Source of the DNA: Larimichthys crocea
Lineage: Eukaryota > Chordata > Actinopteri > Sciaenidae
Direction: 5' to 3'
Assembly: GCF_000972845.2 (NCBI RefSeq)
Contig: NC_040021.1
Span: 10,196,908 to 10,260,907 of the forward strand
DNA: 64,000 nucleotides
Shown: positions 21,611 to 34,640 of the stretch, one piece after another
How positions within the stretch are numbered: position 1 is the stretch's first letter
How the letters are laid out: each line of letters opens with the position of its first letter
Notes under the pieces: generated by a model
What the model saw: only the letters and a program-made list of their open reading frames with translations
What the model was told of the DNA's origin: nothing
The model's database searches: none
Made by a program: the position numbers and the translations under genes

Positions 21611-23852
21611 CAGGGCTGTACTCAACAGTCCCTCAACAGGCTACTGTGAGCTGGACTTGCTCTGCTAGACTGACTGACTGTGTATCCCAGTATTGGTCCA
21701 ACTTGTCAGACAACTCCCACACAGTGTGGGGGTTGGAGGGGGAAGTGAGGTCTTATGACCTGTCAGTAGGTCCAACAGGGAGGCGTTATCCTCCACATGA
21801 GGGGATGTTGGCTGTTATTTGTCATGATACTGGAAGTTTGGACCCCTTCATGTCTTTCAGCAGGCCTTTTTTACATAGGTGTTATTAATAACAACAAAGA
21901 TGGCTTTGTTGTATTCCCAGTCGGACGTGACTGCCAACATACACATCATGACCCTGAAACTACAGCAACTAAATGAATATTCACTTGTTTTAATTTTTTA
22001 TTATTATTCCCATCTGTGGTTTTTCCTGCCATGAGTCAAGTGTCTGCTGTGAAAAGGTCTGTCCCCACGGGGCTCCACCCTGTCACAGTTCAACACTGGT
22101 CCTCTTTCCTGTTAGTATTACACACTTAATTTCCTAAAACACTCTGGCAAGCCAACCGTCAGCCACATATTCCACAATAGCACATCACTGCTGGTAACAT
22201 TACAGTAGTTACACCCATTGTCACTTTGAGTCGAGAGAAGTAAGGCTATTGTACAGGCTAATGTTGCATGGCTTGTTACAACTATTATTACATTTCTAAG
22301 GATAATAAAAATGAAAAGTGTAATTTTATGTACTAAATGTGGAGGTTGTTGCTGAGAATTATTTTATAATCACCTTTAATAATCTCTTTATGGTTGCAAA
22401 AAAGGCCTGCGGATGCAACACTAGAGGGCAGTATGGATTAAATGACTGGTTCTGCTGTCCATATGATCTGTTCTTATTTCCTCAACTCACCCTGCACTTT
22501 TTTTTTTTTTTTTTACTTTTTATCTGACAGATGTTTTACCTTGACCTCAATGTTGTTTTTATTTTATTTATATCACTCCTTAATTGTTTTTACAGATGCA
22601 TCTGATATATGTGGGTGTGCTTTGCCCGCATTCATCTGTCATGATCCATCAAGTGTGGACATGATTGATTAGACTGCAGTTGTCATCTTAAGTTATCTCA
22701 AGAGAAGGGGGAGGAAAGGAACTGGGTGTGTTGCATTGATGGAGGTGGGGGATTGTGATGATGGTGAAGTGTCCTCCTGTGGTACTCTGACCTGACCTGG
22801 TGAACAAGGTGCAGGACTTACACACACACACACACACACACAGATATGATAGGTCTAAAGTACAAACACACAGAGATAAGACGGAGAAGTTCATATTTCT
22901 CTGTTGAATAAAATATTGGAGGATTGTATCTATACGTTTAAATCTTGTCATCTGATTGGTATTAAAGTTGAAGCCAAATTCACTGGTTCATATATCTCAG
23001 ACATGGCTGCTTTCCGCTGGTTTGTCAGGCACAACAGTACGTTGCACAACATCTAGTCAGCTGCAGTCCTGTGGGTTAAAACACTCTTGGATAAAACAAA
23101 AAACACCTGTTAGAAAGATGGCTTGAGGAAAGGACCGTAGTGTTCAGGCCAAAAGGTGGGGAGCAGTTTATGACGATATGATCAAAATCACGAGACAATA
23201 TTGGGAAGTGCATCTTCGGACATACACATCAAACCTTGAGGCAGATGAACTGCAAGTTTTATATTGATAGCGAGTTAAACAAAAAGTAGATGTAGTCCAA
23301 CAGGGCACTTACCAACTGATGAGTGGAAGAACTTACCTTGTGTCAAAGGTATGAATTAAAGTGACCCTTGAAAAACATTTCCAGATGGATTAAATCGAGG
23401 ATGATCAGTAAATCCTAACTGATAAAGTTGAGTATAGTAGAGATATGTCTGCTATTAGAGAAAATATTAAATGCATTTTACTGTATAACAATAGTAATGT
23501 CATAACACTTTAAAGTCTGAGATTTATTTCAAAATACATTAAATATGTTGGAAAATAGTTTAAAAGACTTTGAACAATATATCACTGAAATGTGGAATTA
23601 GAGGTTTTTCACCAGTTTTCAGTCCAGGATTTTGTGGGTGGCTCGATGACACGCTGAAGCTACCCTGAGCATAACCCTGCACCCGTAGCAGAGAGATAGA
23701 GATTAATTCATCTCACTCAGTGTTTCAGAGTTAGTCATGTCACTTTCTGAACTCATCTGACATGTTTCAGTTGCTTCAATGAGTGGGCATCCAGCGGACA
23801 CACATCCCCAGTCCTGGACCTGAGAATACTGCTCATTTTTGACATATTAACA
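21611..23852. other. Intergenic, no recognised gene
   Basis: No coding exon could be supported. Contents are poly-T near 22500-22514, the CA microsatellite at 22820-22841, and unremarkable AT-rich DNA. Confidence 0.5.
22820..22841. repeat. (CA)n microsatellite
   Basis: About eleven uninterrupted CA units. Confidence 0.9.
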
Positions 23853-24041
23853 TTTTTTTGGCCTTTTCAAGCTTTATTTGATAGAGACAGCTGAAGAGTG
23901 ACAGGAATGCGGGGAGAGAGAGACGGGGAATGACATGCGGGAAAGAGCCACAGGTCGGATTCAAACCCTGGGCTTTCGCAGCAAGGACTGAGCCTTCACA
24001 CATGGAGCGGCTGCTCTACCGACTGAACTAAATGCCGCCCC
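23853..24041 (-). mobile_element. tRNA-derived SINE, minus strand
   Basis: On the minus strand it begins GGGGCGGCATTTAG. It has an A-box-like CAGTCGGTAGAGC, a B-box-like GGGTTTGAATCC and the same body as 9040-9230 (CTGTCACTCTTCAGCTGTCT). It ends AATAAAGCTTGAAAAGGCC plus an A7 tail, seen as T7 at 23853-23859. Target-site duplication is not clear. Confidence 0.85.
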
Positions 24042-24154
24042 TAATTTCATAAACATGTCGATATTTTTAATCATTCAAATCTGGCTGGGTGGTTAATAAC
24101 ATTGTCTTCTCTGGTCTGACTCAGAACACGTATTTATTCTTACTTTACACAGAC

Positions 24155-24532
24155 TTTAAAGGACTTGTGTGTGGGGGGGATTTAGTTGGATCTAGTATTG
24201 TAGTTGCTGAATGCAACCCTTACGTCTCATTTATAGCACAGAGCTACTACAGTGGTCGCAAACCACATGAAACACATAAAAAACCCAGTCTAGGGCCAGT
24301 TCTAGGCTGTCTGTTCAAGGCTACTGCAGAAACATGGTTGTTCAACATGGCAAATTCCCTGGAAGGGGATGTGATCCCTCTGTAGATAAAAATGGCCCAT
24401 GCTAACAAAAACACAACATTTTGTTTTCTCATGTTATTCTACACAGATGACGGCATAGTCATAAATAATATATTCCATTTCTGTCACATTCTGTAAATAG
24501 AACCCACTAAATCTTACACACTGGACATTTAA
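24155..24532 (+). mobile_element. MITE-like repeat with GTGTGTAGGATTTAG-type ends
   Basis: The left end TTTAAAGGACTTGTGTGTGG...GATTTAG and right end CTAAATCTTACACACTGG...CATTTAA form an inverted pair. The inside contains GGCTACTGCAGAAACATGG and ATTCCATTTCTGTCA blocks. I remember these from an abundant non-autonomous fish element. A second copy, inverted, lies at 59535-59838. No coding capacity. Confidence 0.7.
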
Positions 24533-24819
24533 GAAACATTTTGCGATTGTTGCCCAGAAACTGACATGCTTATCAAGGATGAATCATGTCAGTACATTAT
24601 GGCGTGTGAGCTGAAGTTCACACAGGTTTTGTGCAGTGCGTGTCTTTTATCCATGCAAGACTCCATCAAATGAATATCCTGTGCATCATGTTATGTATGG
24701 TCAAGCTGACTTTGGGATCTTAACTAGAAAATAAAATATAGTTATGATGGTTTCAACGTGTTTGGCTGCACAGCATGGGTTTTTTAGCCTAATAACTGAC
24801 TCACTGCTTGTCATGGTCA

Positions 24820-24960
24820 TCAAGGGGAACTCCACCAATTTTACACATCAAGGTCTTGGAGAGAACTACTGCAAATATGAAAAAAAAAAAACTTGTTTAA
24901 AGCCCTGTGTGGCTCCAGAGGGAGCTTTGTCTGATAAATTGCCTTAAGTGATGCCAAGTT
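24820..24960 (+). repeat. Dispersed repeat copy A
   Basis: The blocks GGAACTCCACCAATTTTACA, ACATCAAGGTCTTGG, GAACTACTGCAAATATG and GTGGCTCCAGAGGGAGCT recur in the same order, partly altered, at 53320-53490. This indicates a dispersed family. Origin unknown. Confidence 0.55.
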
Positions 24961-27684
24961 TTAACAAGAAAGGAAAATGCCTGGAATAATAAAAAAAAGA
25001 CAAAGTCTCCAGTCCTGCTGCACCAGTTTTGGTCATTGTTTAAAAACTACCCATGAGGAGTGTTGATGACTTTACATGTAAGTCAGATGATGCATATCAA
25101 ACATATCTAAGACTGTACAGTGTAACAGATGTTGGTAAAATGTAACTTTATCATTACGGTATAAGCAAATCATCCTTATTCAACAGGCATCACTTATTAT
25201 ATAGGACATAAACAGATTTATGTCAAATAATTTGTGAAAAACATTTCAACTCTTATAACATTTGATTTTTCAAATTCTTTGCAGGTGAACACCTGCAAGC
25301 CACCCTCACAACTCACCCTTGTCTAGCCTGAAACGACAGGTCGAGCCTCTAATGAGCTCAGAGTGATGCTCCTCTGGCTTTTTTTTATACCCATAAAAAA
25401 ATCCTCGACATACAGTAAAGGCATGAGAATTTATTCTGACGTCTTGTGGATGTTTATGATTGTGTTGCATGTCAGGCCAACTGCCAGTTAATCCCTATAT
25501 GCATTCTTTTCTACATATGAAAAACTCTGAATACGCAGATGTTGTAGAGGTCAGATATACTGTCGAGATGCTGAGTTTGTATCTCGAACACAGAAAGGAA
25601 ATGAGCTCCAATGATGACTGTTTTTGCCGTCTGTCACCATGTTCAGTCAACGTTTCTATACAGTTTATGTTGGCTCCTGCTGTGGTTCAACATCTGTGGT
25701 TCTACTGGTAAAGATGTTTGGACAGAACTCAGTGTTTATTACAATGTTATGCTAATTAAGAACCACTTTTCCACAAATGTTGTACCGGTTGTGAATATAC
25801 ATTTCTGCTAGATTAAATCTAGATTAATTTAAAACATTTTTCTCAATGTAGCAATAAGAACTGGGTCTGGGTTTGTATTTCAACCTACAAAGATTTATGA
25901 CCTGAATCTGCAGCTCCCCTCTGCTGGATGTGTAAACAAGCAACTGCTACATTTGCCACATCAACTTAAAGTCCCATTGTGAAACTTTTCTACCATAAAA
26001 CAACAGATTTTAAATTAAATCATTTTGAGCCTACACTGATGTGTAATCGGGTGATTTGTGCCTCTGCCATTCCCATGCTACGCCTCTTACGCCTGTTCTT
26101 GCACTGTGTATCTTTGTGCTGTAACCCTCAAGAAGCGTTAGTCACACACCACCAACTATTTCACTGATTTTGGTGAAACTGGATCATATTTTATGGAGAA
26201 GGAGGAGGTTTTCTGGTTTTCCCCAGCTACACTGCCTCAGCTCTCTGTGATTTACAGAGTTTATTGATGGACAGTAAAGTAAACTGTAGCTGCTGTTAGC
26301 TCACTTTGTTATCCAGGCTGCATGGGGGTTCAGAGCACTGGGGTTTGTGTTTGTGTTTGTACCACAGGTGTTTTGGACCGCACGGAAGTGGAAAGCAAGG
26401 CACTGCAAGGGCTGACATGCACGAACATGAATCACAATCACACATGCATAGTGACTCTATTTTAATGCACACATAATCTCAGCCAAAAACATCTTTCACA
26501 AGTAGAAAAATAAAGCATCATCATGAACATAGTCTGAGCTATAATCTTTTGCTATACAATATTTCAAAGGACAAACTGTTAACTGTTAACATTTGTTTTT
26601 ATCTCAGCTGTCACTTGATTTCCGCATGTTGAAGTATGACAGTTTATCACAATACAATGTGTCAAGTCTATGGCCTACATTCTTTTATATTTCTGATCAT
26701 TTTTCAGTCCAGTCGTTACATGTAGCCTTTGGTCACAGTCACATGTAAGTTCATTTTAAATCTAATTTAAGCTGTACAATAGTGTAATTGTCTGTACTGT
26801 ACATATATGATGAATGCAAGGCCCCAACGCCACAAGGCCCTGTGCAGTCCTCACTCATCTCCCAGCTCATGCAACAGTTCTGTCAAGCATCAGCTATTAA
26901 TGCACTATAATGAAGCCTTTATATGGAGAGTTGTTACTAAACACATGATACGTGTACTTGCAGACAACTAGATTAAAGTACATTTGAGTATGTGTTTACA
27001 CGCTACTTACAAATGCTAGGGGGAAGAGGGTTGAAATAAAATGTTACCCTGCAGCTTTGAGCACTGAAAGCAGCATACTTTCACCTGGTGGCATTGTCCT
27101 GTAGAAGCAGTCACTGCTGGTTGAGTTACAGTGTGACTGGGCATGCTCTGTAATGCAATAAAGAGAAAAGAGAAGGAGAGAGAGGGAAGACTGGAGTAAC
27201 TGATACAGAGTGATAGATGACTCACTCACTGTGTGCTTATGAATGACTCACTGTGATATACATGATTATACTGATGTATTTTATTAGACATATTCTGCAT
27301 ACTGCTGATGTATAAAGCCTTGTACTGTTTTATATGGATTAAAATAAAATCACCAGTGATTACAGTAGAACCAATTAAGATATAGATATTTTTTTAAAAA
27401 CGGTGTCACATTATATTATATTAATTTAACTTGTATTAATATATATATATTTTATGCTTTATGTCTCCAGGATACTGACTAAAAGCAACAGTAGGCTTGA
27501 ACTCAGTGACTCACTCTCAGTGAGTTATTGATCAGCCTGTATCAATTACTACAGAAGACAGTCCAGATAGATGATGATCACCTTCTGCTTCAGAGTAGCT
27601 ACTGAAAACCTCAGTTATAAACAACTTTATTCCAACATGACAATAATGTTTACAAATGTAACATGTTTTATCTTACAAATGTGA

Positions 27685-27815
27685 TATAGTATATATATAT
27701 ATTATATAGATATAAATATAATAGAATATATATATATATATATAATATATATATATATATAGATTTATTTAAATTGATAATAGATACTATATAATATATA
27801 TATAATATATATATA
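27685..27815. repeat. Imperfect (AT)n tract
   Basis: Several runs of TATATA separated by short non-repeat bases. Strongly AT-rich and likely unstable in length. Confidence 0.85.
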
Positions 27816-29638
27816 TTCTTAGTACTTTAAGGATCACATGAAAACAAGTCAAAATGTAGTCAGAAGATATGTCGTGAAGATAAGTAATAATAATAAGTAG
27901 TAGTAAATTAGTACACGAAGAAACATTTTTCAAAGATTTAAAGATACATACTGATTTGGCGTGCCTGACTTGGAAGTAGCATGTTATTGACTAAAAGCGT
28001 TCCAAATAAAAGAAGCTTGATGGAAATAAAAGACTGATTTACTGATCAGTCTCTGGCATGTCAGTAGTATATCGTTTTTAAGATCAGATTCAAGAGGTAC
28101 TGTGTTGTCACTCGATGCAACAAATATTCCTCAAACCAGATGTGTGAACCTTTTTTTTTTTTTGGAAGAACTACAGTTCAGTCTTTTCCAGAAGTCCAGA
28201 TGGTAAAAAGTGAAATACTCAAGTACAATCAATTGATATTGTAAGATTTATGTTTCAGGTGAGATCATTACCACGTCAACTTACTCATCATTCCCTGTTT
28301 ATGCACATACTGCCATTCCCACAGTGACTGGTTCCTCTCTGTTACAGATATCCAATGGCATTGTGGGAAGGTGCTGATCATATCGGGAACTCTATGCCAA
28401 GGTTTCGGCCGTGGTCTCTGACAGCAAACCAAGCCAGGCAACTTGTCCTTGATACAGGGACTTACTGTGTAACTGCTGACGGCAACAATGAGATCATAAA
28501 GAACATGCTCGTCATCCTTTGGGCTTACAGGAACAATATAATAAATAATAACAATTTGAAAATGCTGCTTTGAGTTTGTTTCAGCCAGATGTGTGAACTT
28601 AGTCTTAGAAGTTATGCAATGTGCAGGCAGTCCCAAGAAAATATGTGAAGGTCAATTTAAGTGCTTTTAGAGTAACCCTTTACTTTTCACACCGAGACTT
28701 CCCAAACATATGCTATGACGTTTCCTGGAAACGCTGATGTAATTTGGTCTCAAACTATGGAAAAATAAGAATTTGCTTGAAAAGAGTAGCGTGCTGAAAT
28801 GCTCCATTTGAACCCAAGTAAACAGCAATTCATCATTCCATTGTTATTGGAAACATGTATGCTGAACTGTGTACTTGCCTGCAAGCAAACTTTCCATTTT
28901 ATGCATGTTCAGCTGACCCACTGTGCACACAAAACTCTGTAGATTCATGTGTATACTATATATGAACTCTATATATACTGTCAAATCCAAACACTTCATT
29001 GATGCAACCTCATTGTCATTGTACAATTGTCTAACCATCTTTATATGTTAATGATGTTTTTATATATCTTTATATCTCATATATCTTTATGTTTTTCTTT
29101 GTCAAACTATGTAAAACTGAAGTCAAGCCTGGTCAATTTATTCTAATTTCTGATCTGATTTTAAATTAATTAATGTATACAGTGCCTATTCAACACAGTC
29201 TCTGCAATTACTACTGAATTATATTGTTTATTCCAATAAACATTTAAAAAAATTCTTGGAAAGTATTGGGAGGTTTTCCTGAAGTTACATGCCCATAAAA
29301 TTATATTACGCACACATTTCTGTCCTCTGATGAATCGTTATGTTGTGCCCTAATTTCTTTTTCCCTGTCTTACACCAGATTCATCAAACAGAGCTCATCT
29401 GTCTTTGACTTGAATTTTTGATTTAATGACCTATCTGGAATAGGGTTTGGTACCGCAGATGGATGCAGAACTCTCAACACTAATCATCTCTTGCCAAGAA
29501 ACAGCCCACAAACAAAAGAAGTGCTGAGGAGAGAATTATGACCCAGCCAAAAAAGTACCAGGGGTGTAGAGGTGATGGAGATGGACTGACAGCAAGAACT
29601 GGAAGAAAGGGAATGTTGTTCAAAACAGCTGAAATACG

Positions 29639-29660
29639 AAAAAAAAAAAAAAAAAAAAAA
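29639..29660. repeat. Poly(A) tract
   Basis: Twenty-two consecutive A. It could be the tail of a retroposed sequence, but the 250 bases upstream contain no recognisable SINE or cDNA and I see no flanking duplication. Confidence 0.8.
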
Positions 29661-30810
29661 CATCATTTAAACATTTGTCTTTTGATACCAGAGGTCATTG
29701 TGTAGTCTGAAGAATTTAAGAAGTCAAAGTTTAGATATCAAGAGCAAGACATTACGTTCTTCACTATAGTTAAGCAAACAGGCAGATTGGTGTTTAGGTA
29801 AATATCTTTCCAAAAGTCAGTCATAAATTCATGGGTGGACACATACAAACCCCCTTACATAAACACACTAAAATATCTGAGGTAATTAACTGTTCTCTTT
29901 TTATCAATGGAAAGTTGAAGAAAGTTAACTTTGCATACAGTTTTGACCATTCTTAAAGGAGAAGCTGAATGGCTGAATGCATAAAAATGGAGGCATGGGT
30001 GGAGGATCTGCTGAATAAAATAAGCTTATTAATGTCCATTCTTACACATCTCCGTCTGTCTGGACAACGAGTACACTCTAGGGACAGTGTCTCCATTGTC
30101 ACTTATGCCAATTTGGTGCTCCTATCTGAAATGCATGAATCATTCCCCATTACTGTGATGAATTTAAGAACTTTGTCACTCAGAGTGAGATGCCTCATTT
30201 CCTTTGTGCGGCTCTAGTTAGTCCTGTCAGAGAGGAGGAGGAGGCAGTTTGAATCCAAGGCTTTACAAATTCCCCAGTCCACCTTTCATGAATTAAAATT
30301 GCACACATGTTTGGCAAAAGAGACAGATTCTTGATGCCTGCATATACATACTTTCGATTTAACGTCCATCCTACTCACTGTTCACGCTATGACTCATTGG
30401 CCCTTATGAAAGGAAGGGGAGGTGGTGGTGTTGGAGGCTGGCGGTGATGTCCCAGAATACTGCTACACGGATGCACTCTAACGCAGAAAACCACCATGAG
30501 GCCCAATGGAGGGTTCAGTAGCACAGTGGGTGGCGAGGCATGAAACCCTGAGGTTGTGTATTGTTTTGACTGTAGAATGACCTGCATACAGTGGCCCCGT
30601 CCCTTCTCTGCATACATGTTAATTAGCAGTGCTGACAGGTTTGTATTTTATTCCAAGGCAAGCTCTATGTTGGTTTTATAAAATGTAATTTCACAGAATA
30701 TCTGAACATAAAACAGCAGCGTACAGGCAATGTGGAATATGCTATAGCAAATGAAACAATGCAACATTACTGAAGCTAAAGATGGTTTACATGTGCACTA
30801 GTATCCTGGT

Positions 30811-31158
30811 ACATCCATTTCCTAACGCTTATCCTGGATCGGGTCGCAATTGCTGCAGGTTTAGCAGGGCGTTCCCAGCAACACATTCCCATATCCTGAG
30901 GCATTCCCAGGCCAGATTGGCAATGTAGTCCCTGCAGCGGGTTCTGGGTTTGCCTGCTGGTCTCTTACCAGTTGGACCCTCCAAAGAAAGGCACCCAGTG
31001 AGCATCCTAATCAGATGCCTGAACCACCTCAGCTGGCTCCGTTGCTCCCAACATGAAGGAGTAGTGTTTCTACTCCAAGCTCCCTCTGCATGTCCAAGCT
31101 CCTCACCCTATCTTCAAGGCTGAGCCCAGTCACCTTAGGGAGGAAAAGTATCCTGGTG
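30811..31158 (+). repeat. Dispersed repeat, probable retrotransposon fragment
   Basis: It begins ACATCCATTTCCTAACGCTT and continues ATCCTGGATCGGGTCGC, CATTCCCAGGCCAGATTGG, CCAGTTGGACCCTCC, ATGCCTGAACCACCTCAGCT and TCTACTCCAAGCTCCCT. I know this block order from a very common fish repeat beginning CATCCATTTTCTACCGCTTA. Probably a non-LTR retrotransposon piece; the class is uncertain. No intact frame. Confidence 0.65.
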
Positions 31159-33690
31159 TTTGATGTTATTCAGGATATGGCATTAACATGATCATAACAG
31201 TATCCATGTTCTGATGGTCTGCACTTGATTTCTTACCATCTCAGTCACCATGTTCTGTACTAACACACCATTTTAGAAACCAGCATAAGGTGTATACATG
31301 TCACATTATCCATCAAGAACTCCAGATCTTATATACAGGTTTCTTAAACCAGGTTACACTATTTACACGTGCAAAACATAATCAGAATACTCCAAAATCA
31401 TAACCAGGACACAAGTGTGTATGCAAACACACTGCTGTCGAGATGGTGAGAAACCAAGGTACAACACACATATGATCAAAGACCTGGATGCTGTTAGTAT
31501 CATGAATAACGATTTCTCATATTCCATATGAACATCATACCCCAAGTAAGATGAAAACCAGAATAGGACTTAAAAAACAGGATACTGGTGCACATGTACA
31601 TGTTCTCAATATGTTTTGTTGAGTTTAAATAATTATAAATTAGCTCTGGATGATGGCCATGACATCCCCAGAGAGAAATGCTTTGGGTTGAACAGCTGAG
31701 AATGTTGCAATCATTTGGACTTCAGTCAAATAAAAAAAATTCCAGGCTATGGCTCGATTGTTTAGTTTGTTTGCACTAAGGTGTGACTCTAGTTCGAAGT
31801 TTAAACTAATGTGTTGAAAGAACATTACCACAATCCTTTAAAAAGTCCCCTAAGCCATCAACTTAAAGGTGGCAGATAAATAAATGAAAGGTTTCATACC
31901 ACCACCACATACTCTCTGAGATGTGTTCAACAAAAACAAAATGTCACATAGTTGGAAGCGATAATGTTATCACATAGACCAGCAACGTCTGTGGTCTGTG
32001 ACATAAATAACTGTTTCAGTGTAGTCTTCTGGCTTAGAACAGAATGATATAATGGCTGCTTTTGGTTAAGCAAAAAGGATTTTACTCTTTAATAAAAAGG
32101 GTTTTCTGAAGGCACTTTTCCATAATGTTGTCAGACACATGGTGAACGATTACCCCGAAGGATAAGGCTGCATGCTCTCCCTTAATAAAAAAAAAGTCCT
32201 GATTAGTTAATTAGACACAGAAACATGTAAAAATAGGGTCCAGGTTGAGAAATGGAAGAGAGTTGTCATCAATTATCCACACTTGAAGATATTGTTGATT
32301 TTAAATTAATATAATCCATCCACTGGCTCACTTTAGTTTGAAATTTCTTCACTTGAAGTTACAAACTACCAAACTCGGTCTTCAGTCATCTGAGGACTTC
32401 TGAGTGAGTTCATGTTCAGGTGTCTTACAAAACCAAATCTGTCGTATTTCACTTTCTCTATGTGAGAGGAGCCAATGTTTGACAGATAAAGCTTGGCGAG
32501 TGTATGACTTGTATGTGTGTACCTCTCTCCAGACGTTGTTTCACCATTTTTCAAGTACAGTACCATTAAATTACAATTATCCGTGACACAAGCCAAAGAA
32601 CACACAAGCTCTCACTAACATATTGAAAGATGAAAAGAAATACTTTTGGGTGGCTGATTGTGTTGTAAAGGATAACATCTGGCTGAAGAAGATGCTGTGG
32701 ATGATGCCGATGGTGGAGCTGGGGGGGTCAGAATGTGTCTGGTTTTCTGTTTAAAAGTAGTTACAAGCTTTTGTTCTTTGCCTTTGTCACTGAGGAATGT
32801 CTCCTATGTCTGCCTAGGACTGATGAGTCATCATCTTCATCATCAGCGCATGTCCAGGATCTGGCTCTGTCACATCAGGAGGGTCCAACCAGCAAATTCT
32901 CACATTGCCTCAGCCCTATGAATCACTCTGCCATGTTCAACTACATTTATAGCTGAACTCCACAGCCCGTCATGTCATGCCAGGTATAGTTGTTAATCTA
33001 ATACTACTGTATGTGCTTCTTTCTTTTCAACCTTTAAAATAATGTGTCTGTTCTCTTAGATCATGCAAAATCCATTTGTGAATGTGATGCAGATGCAGGG
33101 GTCATGCATATGGTGGGTGTGGAGTGGTCAGTCTTTAAATCTGGCAGCTGCTGTGATCATCATACACCTGCTCAAGTTTCCAGCGTTCATTGCAGCAACA
33201 CCACTGCACGGTACCTGTAATCTTTCAGCTGCAGTCCAGCAGAGTAATTAAAAACTCAATAACAGGCTACATTCCACAGTTTTACTTATAAATATGGCCA
33301 ACAAATGATCATGCAGCATACAGATGAGCACTTACATCAGTGTCTCCATCTGGTCGTCATATGTGCCACCATTTAGGTTTTATTTGAACACCATAAATGA
33401 ATTGGTTATCGTTGGTTATCGTCATGTTTATGTCGTATTATGTGGTTTCCTGTGTGCACATGATTAATATAAGCAATAAAAGAAGACAAAGATGTCATTA
33501 CACTGACACGTATAAATCATACTAGAACTGGGGAAAGGGCATCACGCCTTGATGTAATAAGGGTGGAAAATGTTACACACTGTGCATATATAGATGTAAA
33601 ACAGCTGCTTACAACTCAATCCCGCTCTGTCTCCTCCATTATGTTGTCACTCTTCTTTTTACTTCAACATTTTACAAACTGTACCCTCGC
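31159..33690. other. Gene-poor intergenic DNA
   Basis: No exon, RNA gene or named repeat recognised. AT-rich, with scattered short open frames on both strands and no codon bias I can trust. Confidence 0.5.
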
Positions 33691-33694
33691 CATG

Positions 33695-33997
33695 ATTGGC
33701 TGTTTGAAGAAAACGAGATCAAGGCAGGATGCTGATTCTCAACACGTCTTCTCTTCCGCACCGCAGGCAGAGACTGCTGGGTGTCTGCTCTGCTTCTGCC
33801 TATAAAAGAGTAATGCACAGTGTTTTCTCATCTAGGTCTCTGTCAGCGCTGCTCTGAATCTGCTGGATTAAAGCTGAACGCTCCCTGCTGATCACCAGAG
33901 TTAGCCGACAGGAACTTGTTACGATGTTTGATCTTCACGTATATGACCCACTCAGAGCAGTAATGGTACATTGTGAGGAAGTATTAACTTTGCACAG
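33695..33997 (+). promoter_or_regulatory. Candidate promoter and first exon of an unknown transcript
   Basis: An inverted CCAAT (ATTGG, 33695-33699) is followed about 100 bases later by TATAAAAG (33801-33808). Initiation would then fall near 33830-33840. An ATG at 33924 opens a frame of 24 codons (MFDLHVYDPLRAVMVHCEEV, then LTLH) up to a strong donor, CACAG|GTAAAC, at 33997. The order CCAAT, TATA, 5' UTR, ATG and donor has the correct spacing for a pol II first exon. No downstream exon was identified and I do not recognise the peptide. Confidence 0.3.
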
Positions 33998-34509
33998 GTA
34001 AACATAGAGATTGGTTTAGACTGGCTGCAATTTATGGAGGATAATTTTGGTTTTTATTTTGCATTTTCGTCTTCTTCATTTTAATTAAGGGCAAAATGAT
34101 CCTCCATGAAACCCGACTTAATTGCCAATGGTCAAATGTCCAGATATGACAAGACTTTGTGGACCCTGCTGTCCAAAACAGGAATCTGTTCTGCAAGCGA
34201 GACCTGGAACACAAATGAGCAGGTACAAAAAAAAAGGACCAGAAGCAATTACCAGACATTTACAATGGAACTTCAATGGAATTGTTTTACAGGAATAGTT
34301 GTACAAGATAATGTAGTAATTAGTGAGAGGGCCCAGTTAGGCCCAGGCCCGTTACAGAGGGCAGACTTTGTTTGCTTTGTTTTTCTCTGTTTCTCAGGAG
34401 GATAAAATAAACAAACTGGGTCTGGTTCCAGTTACATATTTTATAAATTAAACTGAAGGGATATAACATGTTAATTACTGCGCATTAGATGGGATGGTAG
34501 GTGGATTTT

Positions 34510-34640
34510 GTCCCTCTTGGACATAGCCAGGCTTGCTGTTTCCAGCCGTATCATAAGCTAAGCTAACTGGCTTCTCTTTCCAAATACATACTTATTGTAC
34601 ATACATGATATGGGTACCAATCTTCAATATTCTTCTGGTT
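34510..34640 (+). repeat. Fragment of a GCTAAGCTAA dispersed repeat
   Basis: ATAAGCTAAGCTAACTGGCT followed by TACATGATATGGGTACCAAT and CTTC matches a common fish repeat. A larger copy lies at 62130-62580. Confidence 0.5.

Larger units (their letters stand above)
25071..30810. other. Gene-poor intergenic DNA
   Basis: No coding exon could be supported. The stretch is AT-rich, with an (AT)n tract near 27685-27815 and a 22-base poly(A) at 29639-29660. A repeat-like block near 25965-26330 may be a dispersed element, but I have no second copy in the window to prove it. Confidence 0.5.

Noticed and set aside
21514..21888. 124-codon plus-strand open frame
   Set aside because: Its first third is the 3' end of the Tc1 fossil and the remainder is flanking DNA; it is not a coherent protein.
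28268..28636. Minus-strand 122-codon frame, and plus-strand DTGTYCVTADG resembling the end of an Ig V domain
   Set aside because: The plus-strand resemblance is limited to a few residues around one cysteine, without the paired first cysteine or tryptophan. The minus frame matches no family I know.
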